Under the pieces are notes generated by a model, which had not been told where the DNA came from, did not search any database, and was given only the letters and a program-made list of their open reading frames with translations. From contig JAUVTO010000063.1 of assembly GCA_030601485.1 (NCBI GenBank), positions 1 to 9,244 on the forward strand: a stretch of 9,244 bases of DNA. The letters are read 5' to 3'. Shown one piece after another: positions 5,633 to 9,244 of this stretch. The first letter of the stretch is position 1; each line of letters starts with the position of its first letter. Position numbers and translations under genes: made by a program. Source of the stretch: Desulfobacterales bacterium. GTDB taxonomy: Bacteria; Desulfobacterota; Desulfobacteria; Desulfobacterales; UBA11574.

Positions 5633-6001
5633 ATGATTCAGGCGGAAACGAGATTGACCGTGGCAGACAATTCAGGAGCCAAGATATTGTATTGCATCAA
5701 AGTTCTTGGAGGTTCACGCAGACGATATGCGAGTGTCGGCGACATAATCGTTGTATCTGTTAAAGAAGCCATTCCGAATACCAAGGTCAAAAAAGGAGAT
5801 GTGGTAAAAGCTGTTGTTGTTCGCACCAAAAAGGAAATCAAGAGACTGGATGGATCATATATAAGATTTGATGATAATTCCGCTGTTTTAATTTCACAAA
5901 CCAAGGAACCCATAGGCACCCGCATATTTGGTCCGGTGGCAAGGGAACTGAGAGCCAAAAGGTTTATGAAAATCATTTCACTGGCCCCTGAGGTATTATA
6001 G
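5633..6001 (+). CDS. rplN: 50S ribosomal protein L14
   Basis: L14 sits at the subunit interface, contacts 16S rRNA in a bridge and is the binding site of the silencing factor RsfS in other bacteria. The 122-residue product is exactly family length: MIQAETRLTVADNSGAKILYCIKVLGGSRRRYASVGDIIVVSVKEAIP (1-48), VKKGDVVKAVVVRTKKE, GSYIRFDDNSAVLI (74-87) and GTRIFGPVARELR (95-107). ATG 5633 begins the conserved MIQ start, with AGGAAAG (5618-5624) as SD. The frame is open upstream to 5567, but that stretch is the palindrome and unrelated to L14. Confidence 0.97.
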   Translation: MIQAETRLTVADNSGAKILYCIKVLGGSRRRYASVGDIIVVSVKEAIPNTKVKKGDVVKAVVVRTKKEIKRLDGSYIRFDDNSAVLISQTKEPIGTRIFGPVARELRAKRFMKIISLAPEVL

Positions 6002-6120
6002 TTGCCGGTTAAAAGCTATGGGCGCCGGGTGAAAAATGAACGGCGGAAAATGAGCAATGACTTCAATAAGCAAAACTTTTATAAGCTTTAAAATATTATA
6101 GACCTGTGGAGAAGCGATTC
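6002..6120 (+). other. rplN-rplX gap with a weak 7-base repeat
   Basis: This 119-base spacer has no gene. At 6033-6060 it reads as four consecutive 7-mers: AAAATGA, ACGGCGG, AAAATGA, GCAATGA. The third repeats the first exactly and the fourth shares AATGA. Only short AT-rich inverted repeats follow. The SD for rplX, GGAGAAG at 6108-6114, is at its end. No terminator is seen. Confidence 0.5.
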
Positions 6121-6450
6121 ATGGCTCAAAATAAATGGCATATAAAAAAAGACGACAAGGTAAAAGTTCTTGTGGGCAAAGACAAAGGAAAGATCGGCAA
6201 AGTGCTGGGCATAAAAAGGAAGAGCAATCGGCTTCTTATTGAAGATATTAATATTGTCAAACGGCATACCCGGCCCAGCGCCACTCAAAGACAGGGTGGG
6301 ATTGTCGAAACTGAAGCCCATATCCACTGGTCCAACGTTATGTTGATGTGCAGCAAATGCGTAACACCGGTACGGATAAAGATGAAGCGGCTTGAGGATG
6401 GAAAAAAAGTGCGTGTCTGTAGGAAATGCAACGAAATCATAGATTCTTAG
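6121..6450 (+). CDS. rplX: 50S ribosomal protein L24, four-cysteine form
   Basis: L24 initiates 50S assembly by binding the 5' end of 23S rRNA. The 109-residue product starts MAQNKWHIKKDDKVKVLVGKDKGKIGKVLGI, the KOW motif (11-31), followed by NIVKRHTRPSATQRQGGIVETEAHIHWSNVML. The C-terminus has CSKC (77-80) and CRKC (100-103), a potential zinc ribbon that many bacterial L24 proteins carry and others, such as the E. coli form, lack. ATG 6121 is preferred over the in-frame GTG at 6106, because GGAGAAG (6108-6114) is an SD six bases upstream of 6121 and the GTG codon lies before it. Confidence 0.96.
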   Translation: MAQNKWHIKKDDKVKVLVGKDKGKIGKVLGIKRKSNRLLIEDINIVKRHTRPSATQRQGGIVETEAHIHWSNVMLMCSKCVTPVRIKMKRLEDGKKVRVCRKCNEIIDS

Positions 6451-6471
6451 GCCAAGTGACGGAGGAAGTGA

Positions 6472-7011
6472 ATGTCACAGTTAAAAATTTACTATCATAA
6501 AGAAGTTGTTCCCAGGTTGATTGAGACCTTTCAGTATAAAAACATAATGAAGGTTCCAAAACTTGAGAAAATAGTTTTGAATATGGGTTTAGGTGAAGCA
6601 ATTCATAATATCAAACTGCTTGATTCAGCTGCGGAGGAGCTTAAGATTATAGCCGGCCAGCGACCGGTTGTAACCCGTGCAAAAAAATCGATAGCGGCCT
6701 TTAAGTTACGGGAAGGAATGCCGATAGGCTGCATGGTTACCCTTCGCCAAAACCGTATGTATGACTATTATTACAAACTGGTCAATATAGCGTTGCCTCG
6801 TGTTCGTGACTTCAGAGGTCTTTCGGGAAAAGCGCTGGATGGTCATGGTAATTATTCACTGGGTATCAAAGAACATATTATTTTTCCGGAAATTGATTAC
6901 GATATGATTGATAAGATTAAAGGCCTTAATATCTCTATAGTTACGACTGCAAAGACTGATGAAGAGGGCAAAGAACTGCTGAAGCTGATGGGAATGCCGT
7001 TTAGGGATTGA
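6472..7011 (+). CDS. rplE: 50S ribosomal protein L5
   Basis: L5 binds 5S rRNA in the central protuberance and contacts P-site tRNA. The 179-residue product has standard length. It reads IMKVPKLEKIVLNMGLGEA (25-43), AGQRPVVTRAKKSIAAFKLREGMPIGCMVTLR (61-92), the diagnostic LVNIALPRVRDFRGLSGKALDGHGNYSLGIKEHIIFPEIDYD (103-144) and the C-terminal TDEEGKELLKLMGMPFRD. A strong SD, GGAGGAAG at 6461-6468, precedes ATG 6472. The rplX-rplE gap is 21 bases, too short to hold an E. coli-style S8 repressor site between the two genes, although such a site could overlap coding sequence. Confidence 0.98.
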   Translation: MSQLKIYYHKEVVPRLIETFQYKNIMKVPKLEKIVLNMGLGEAIHNIKLLDSAAEELKIIAGQRPVVTRAKKSIAAFKLREGMPIGCMVTLRQNRMYDYYYKLVNIALPRVRDFRGLSGKALDGHGNYSLGIKEHIIFPEIDYDMIDKIKGLNISIVTTAKTDEEGKELLKLMGMPFRD

Positions 7012-7026
7012 AGATAGTCAATTTAA

Positions 7027-7043
7027 AGAGGGAGGAAAATTTG
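7027..7043 (+). promoter_or_regulatory. SD for the TTG start of rpsN
   Basis: The sequence GAGGGAGGAAAA (7028-7039) contains a full GGAGG, five bases before TTG 7041. It is among the strongest SDs in the window and pairs with a non-ATG start. Confidence 0.75.
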
Positions 7044-7226
7044 GCAAAAAAAGCTCTTAGAATGAAGGCAATGAGAGAACCTAAATTCAATGTGAGGCGA
7101 TACAACCGCTGTCCGATTTGCGGCAGGCCGAGAGGATTTTTAAGGAAGTTCGGAATTTGTCGCATCTGTTTTCGAAAACTTGCTTCAGAAGGCAAGCTCC
7201 CTGGTGTAGTGAAGTCAAGCTGGTAA
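7041..7226 (+). CDS. rpsN: 30S ribosomal protein S14, zinc-binding short type (TTG start)
   Basis: S14 is a late-assembling 30S head protein near S3 and S10. This is the 61-residue type Z form, not the roughly 100-residue zinc-free form: MAKKALRMKAMREPKFNVRRYNRCPICGRPRGFLRKFGICRICFRKLASEGKLPGVVKSSW. The zinc ligands are Cys24, Cys27, Cys40 and Cys43. Translation from TTG 7041 is supported by the strong GGAGG SD at 7031-7035 and by the conserved MAKKAL start. The frame is open upstream to a TTG at 7008 overlapping rplE, but this would add unrelated residues and read through the SD. Some bacteria carry a second, zinc-free S14 elsewhere; this window cannot show that. Confidence 0.97.
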   Translation: MAKKALRMKAMREPKFNVRRYNRCPICGRPRGFLRKFGICRICFRKLASEGKLPGVVKSSW

Positions 7227-7322
7227 TAGTATAAAATAGGTTTTAAGTGGGCTTGAAACTTGGAACCTCATTCATATTCTTAAAACATAAAACGTAAAAC
7301 GATTTCAATAACGGAGAAGACT
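7227..7322 (+). other. rpsN-rpsH gap with degenerate 7-base repeats
   Basis: This 96-base spacer has five degenerate 7-mers: TTGAAAC (7253-7259), TTGGAAC (7260-7266), then, after 13 bases, TTAAAAC (7280-7286), ATAAAAC (7287-7293) and GTAAAAC (7294-7300). The last three are strictly tandem. An inverted repeat GTTTTAAG (7240-7247)/CTTAAAAC (7279-7286) spans the first group with a 31-base loop. The rpsH SD CGGAGAAG is at 7312-7319. No terminator or promoter is recognisable. Confidence 0.55.
7253..7300 (+). repeat. Degenerate heptamer array, TTGAAAC/TAAAAC type
   Basis: Two tandem heptamers (TTGAAAC, TTGGAAC) and three more (TTAAAAC, ATAAAAC, GTAAAAC) all end in AAC and share the pattern nTrrAAC. 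The 13-base spacer between the groups is one short of two heptamers. I read this as a short intergenic tandem repeat of unknown function. Confidence 0.55.
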
Positions 7323-7721
7323 ATGGCGATGAGTGATCCAATTGCGGACATGTTAACCCGGATCAGAAATGCCGGTAAGGCAAAGTTCAACAGTATTGAT
7401 ATTCCCGGATCAAAGTTAAAAACCGAATTGTCCAAAGTATTAAAGGATGAGGGGTTTATAAGAAATTATAAATTCATTAAAGATAAGAAGCAGGGGATAT
7501 TGCGTGTCTACCTTAAGTATGATGAAGAACAGTCCAACACAATTATCGGCCTTAAACGGGTCAGTAAACCAAGCAGGCGATTTTATGTAAAGAGCAAGGA
7601 CATAAAACCGGTTTTGAACGGTATGGGGATTGCGATTTTATCAACATCAAAAGGGATAATGACGGATAAACAGGCCATGTCTGAAAAATTAGGAGGCGAG
7701 ATTCTCTGCAATATTTGGTAG
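7323..7721 (+). CDS. rpsH: 30S ribosomal protein S8
   Basis: S8 is a primary binder of the 16S central domain and, in E. coli, the translational repressor of the spc operon. The 132-residue product has family length: MAMSDPIADMLTRIRNAGKAKFNSIDIPGSKLKTELSKVLKDEGFI (1-46), IIGLKRVSKPSRRFYVK (74-90) and the C-terminal GMGIAILSTSKGIMTDKQAMSEKLGGEILCNIW, with the invariant STSKG at 107-111. ATG 7323 lies six bases after GGAG (7313-7316); an ATG at 7329 would remove two residues but has poorer spacing. A gap with a long hairpin follows. Confidence 0.98.
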   Translation: MAMSDPIADMLTRIRNAGKAKFNSIDIPGSKLKTELSKVLKDEGFIRNYKFIKDKKQGILRVYLKYDEEQSNTIIGLKRVSKPSRRFYVKSKDIKPVLNGMGIAILSTSKGIMTDKQAMSEKLGGEILCNIW

Positions 7722-7807
7722 ATCTGTCATTCGTCACTGGCAAATTATTATTAATTTTGATGACCGGTGACGGATGGTTGTTTACCGATGATAAAAGGAA
7801 GTAATCA
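7722..7807 (+). other. rpsH-rplF gap dominated by a long hairpin
   Basis: Most of this 86-base spacer is one inverted repeat (7728-7740 with 7764-7776). The loop can itself fold (CAAATTA 7741-7747 with TAATTTTG 7752-7759, one bulge). The SD AAAGGAAG (7794-7801) for rplF follows the hairpin. The 3' arm is followed by GTTGTTTACC rather than a T-run, so it is not a standard terminator. Confidence 0.6.
7726..7776. repeat. Inverted repeat built of 7-base units between rpsH and rplF
   Basis: CATTCGTCACTGG (7728-7740) pairs with CCGGTGACGGATG (7764-7776) as a 13-base-pair stem with two G-T pairs and a 23-base loop. Each arm is also two tandem heptamers: GTCATTC and GTCACTG on the + strand (7726-7739), and GTCACCG and GTCATCA on the - strand (7771 back to 7758). 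It resembles a short intergenic repeat element; function unknown. Confidence 0.6.
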
Positions 7808-8353
7808 ATGTCCAGAGTAGGCAAAGCACCGATACCCATACCTGATAATATTAAAATAAAATATAAAGGCAGGGTAATTACCGTAGAATCTAAAAAAGGG
7901 TCTCTGACAAGAGCAATCCATCCTGCCGTGGATCTTAAGATAGAAGACGGGATAATAAGGGTGGATGTTGTTAATGATAACAGGACCAACCGCGCTTTGC
8001 GTGGACTTACGCGGAGCCTTATAGCCAACATGGTTACCGGGGTGACCAAAGGGTTTGAAAGGGTTCTGGAGATACACGGTATCGGCTATCGTGCCATACT
8101 TAACGGTAATCAAATTGAATTTAATCTTGGTTATTCACATCCTGTTAATTTTGATCTTCCCGAGGGGGTTTCCGCCACAGTCGACAAGAAAAATGTTATC
8201 AGACTTACCGGCATTGATAAGGAGTTGCTGGGGCATACTGCTGCATCAATCAGGAGATTGAGACCTCCGGAGCGCTATAAGGGTAAAGGGATAAAGTATG
8301 CCGAGGAACGTATTCAGCGTAAAGCCGGAAAGACAGGGGTTAAGGAAGCATAA
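7808..8353 (+). CDS. rplF: 50S ribosomal protein L6
   Basis: L6 lies near the sarcin-ricin loop and the factor-binding site of the 50S subunit. The 181-residue product has typical length and two homologous domains. Seen are MSRVGKAPIPIPDNI (1-15), the NRALRGLTRSLIANMVTGVTKGFERVLEIHGIGYRA junction (61-96), FNLGYSHPVNFDLPEGV (105-121) and the signature RRLRPPERYKGKGIKYAEE (149-167). A clear SD (AAAGGAAG, 7794-7801) precedes ATG 7808. rplR begins 11 bases after the stop. Confidence 0.98.
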   Translation: MSRVGKAPIPIPDNIKIKYKGRVITVESKKGSLTRAIHPAVDLKIEDGIIRVDVVNDNRTNRALRGLTRSLIANMVTGVTKGFERVLEIHGIGYRAILNGNQIEFNLGYSHPVNFDLPEGVSATVDKKNVIRLTGIDKELLGHTAASIRRLRPPERYKGKGIKYAEERIQRKAGKTGVKEA

Positions 8354-8364
8354 GGATATTGAAG

Positions 8365-8733
8365 ATGGGGAAGCTGGATTTAAAGAAAAAGGCGCGTTTA
8401 AAGAGAAAGAAAAGAATAAGAAAACATCTCGTCGGCACGCAGCAGCGGCCCAGGTTGAATGTTTTTCGAAGTTCAAAACATATTTACGCCCAGGTCATTG
8501 ATGATGAGCATGGAAATACTCTTGTGGCCGCATCAAGTCTGGAAAAAATTGTAAAAGAACAACCTGAATTTGAAAACAAAGTTGCGTCCGCAGATTTCGT
8601 AGGGAAACTTATCGGTGAACGGGCCATTAAAAAAGGTTTGAAAAAGGTCGTTTTTGACCGTGGCGGGTTTCTATTTCACGGGCGTGTTAAAGCTGTATCT
8701 AATGGAGCGCGTGAAGCAGGCCTCGATTTTTAG
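8365..8733 (+). CDS. rplR: 50S ribosomal protein L18
   Basis: L18 binds 5S rRNA with L5 in the central protuberance. The 122-residue product has normal length: a basic N-terminus MGKLDLKKKARLKRKKRIRKHLVGTQQRPRLNVFRSSKHIYAQVIDDEHGNTLVAASS, then VGKLIGERAIKKGLKKVVFDRGGFLFHGRVKAVSNGAREAGLDF. RPRLNVFRS (28-36), FDRGG and the AxxxGREAGL-like end are diagnostic. ATG 8365 is chosen because AAGGA (8352-8356) is eight bases upstream; a TTG at 8359 would be too close to it. The SD overlaps the rplF stop region. Confidence 0.97.
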   Translation: MGKLDLKKKARLKRKKRIRKHLVGTQQRPRLNVFRSSKHIYAQVIDDEHGNTLVAASSLEKIVKEQPEFENKVASADFVGKLIGERAIKKGLKKVVFDRGGFLFHGRVKAVSNGAREAGLDF

Positions 8734-8768
8734 CTGTTTTGAATAACGGGTCAATTTAACTAATGGGC

Positions 8769-8786
8769 GAAGGAGGCAGATTTTTG
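8769..8786 (+). promoter_or_regulatory. SD deciding the rpsE start
   Basis: GAAGGAGG (8769-8776) is seven bases before TTG 8784. An in-frame ATG at 8763 lies upstream of this SD and has only poor complementarity in front of it. The SD therefore argues for TTG initiation. Confidence 0.65.
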
Positions 8787-9244
8787 TTCAAGCGGGATAA
8801 AGGCGAAGATCAGTTAATCGACAAGGTTGTGTACATTAACCGTGTTGCGAAAGTTGTCAAAGGCGGCCGCAGGTTTAGCTTCAGCGCCATTGTTGTTGTC
8901 GGTGATGGTGAAGGGAGTGTCGGTTATGGGCTTGGGAAAGCCGGTGAGGTGCCTGAAGCGATTCGTAAAGGAATAGAAAAAGCGAAAAAAAACATGGTCC
9001 AGGTGCCTTTGGTTGATGGAACAATACCCTATGTGGTTATCGGAAAATATGGAGCGGGACGAGTTTTGTTAAAACCTGCTTCCCAAGGCACCGGTCTTAT
9101 TGCGGGCGGTGCGGTTCGGGCGGTACTTGAAGCTGTGGGCGTTCAGAACATACTTACAAAGTGTATGGGGTCACATAATGCTCATAATGTTGTTAAAGCT
9201 ACTATTCAAGGGCTTTGCCAGCTGCAGAGCCGTGAGCAGGTTGC
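8784..9244 (+). CDS. rpsE: 30S ribosomal protein S5, 5' part (cut by the window end)
   Basis: S5 is at the 30S neck and mRNA entry site and contributes to decoding accuracy; mutations in its N-terminal loop give spectinomycin resistance in other bacteria. 153 residues are visible from TTG 8784; perhaps 10-25 more lie beyond the window. Seen are LIDKVVYINRVAKVVKGGRRFSFSAIVVVGDGEGSVGYGLGKAGEVPEAI (11-60, with the VKGGRRFSF loop), KNMVQVPLVDGTIPYVVIGKYGAGRVLLKPASQGTGLIAGGAVRAVLEAVGVQNILTK and NVVKATIQGL. GTIPYVVIGKYGAG has Tyr where many relatives have His (GTIPH), and SHNAHN has Ala where NPHN is common; both are mild changes. An ATG at 8763 would add seven residues (MGEGGRF), which is less likely given the SD position. 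Confidence 0.93.
   Translation, partial: MFKRDKGEDQLIDKVVYINRVAKVVKGGRRFSFSAIVVVGDGEGSVGYGLGKAGEVPEAIRKGIEKAKKNMVQVPLVDGTIPYVVIGKYGAGRVLLKPASQGTGLIAGGAVRAVLEAVGVQNILTKCMGSHNAHNVVKATIQGLCQLQSREQV

Noticed and set aside
7008..7040. Extension of S14 to a TTG at 7008 overlapping rplE
   Set aside because: It would translate through the strong SD at 7031-7035 and add residues absent from S14 proteins.
7561..8113. Minus-strand open frames over rpsH-rplF, up to 162 codons
   Set aside because: They lie opposite strongly conserved genes, show no recognisable protein features and have no credible SD; they are shadows of the + strand genes.

Overview
This window is the core of a bacterial ribosomal-protein supercluster: the 3' end of tuf, then the S10 gene block and most of the spc block. 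All genes lie on the + strand and are closely packed. The order is tuf(3')-rpsJ-rplC-rplD-rplW-rplB-rpsS-rplV-rpsC-rplP-rpmC-rpsQ-rplN-rplX-rplE-rpsN-rpsH-rplF-rplR-rpsE(5'). This is the canonical bacterial order with no insertion, loss or rearrangement. I see no tRNA, rRNA, mobile element, CRISPR array or antisense gene.

The organism is a bacterium of moderate GC content (low-to-mid 40s percent by eye). Protein style suggests a deltaproteobacterial (Desulfobacterota) sulfate-reducer-type lineage: an L3 that starts MCRGLIGKKIGMT and carries GCSAWPAKV, a four-cysteine L24, a short zinc-type S14, and TTG starts with strong Shine-Dalgarno (SD) sequences. This is a judgement from remembered family style, not from a search, and is only moderately secure.

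Region by region: positions 1-367 hold the C-terminal part of EF-Tu, followed after 17 bases by rpsJ. A 144-base gap with small hairpins separates rpsJ from rplC. Positions 841-4561 (rplC to rpsC) are almost gap-free, with rplD/rplW overlapping by 4 bases. A 116-base gap with two hairpins precedes rplP; rplP and rpmC share one base. rpsQ and rplN are separated by 66 bases that contain a palindrome resembling the one before rplC. Gaps of 119, 96, 86 and 50 bases precede rplX, rpsH, rplF and rpsE. No gap reaches 300 bases, and none has a strong intrinsic terminator (GC-rich stem plus T-run), so one long polycistronic transcript running from the str-type region (tuf) onward is likely.

The products are 10 large-subunit proteins of the S10/spc type (L3, L4, L23, L2, L22, L16, L29, L14, L24, L5) plus L6 and L18, the small-subunit proteins S10, S19, S3, S17, S14, S8 and S5, and the aminoacyl-tRNA delivery factor EF-Tu. 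All act in the cytoplasm in assembling or serving the ribosome. The coding content is ordinary. The only unexpected material is between genes: two related palindromes before rplC and rplN, and degenerate 7-base tandem repeats in three spc-block gaps. I found no evidence for a new biological system here.
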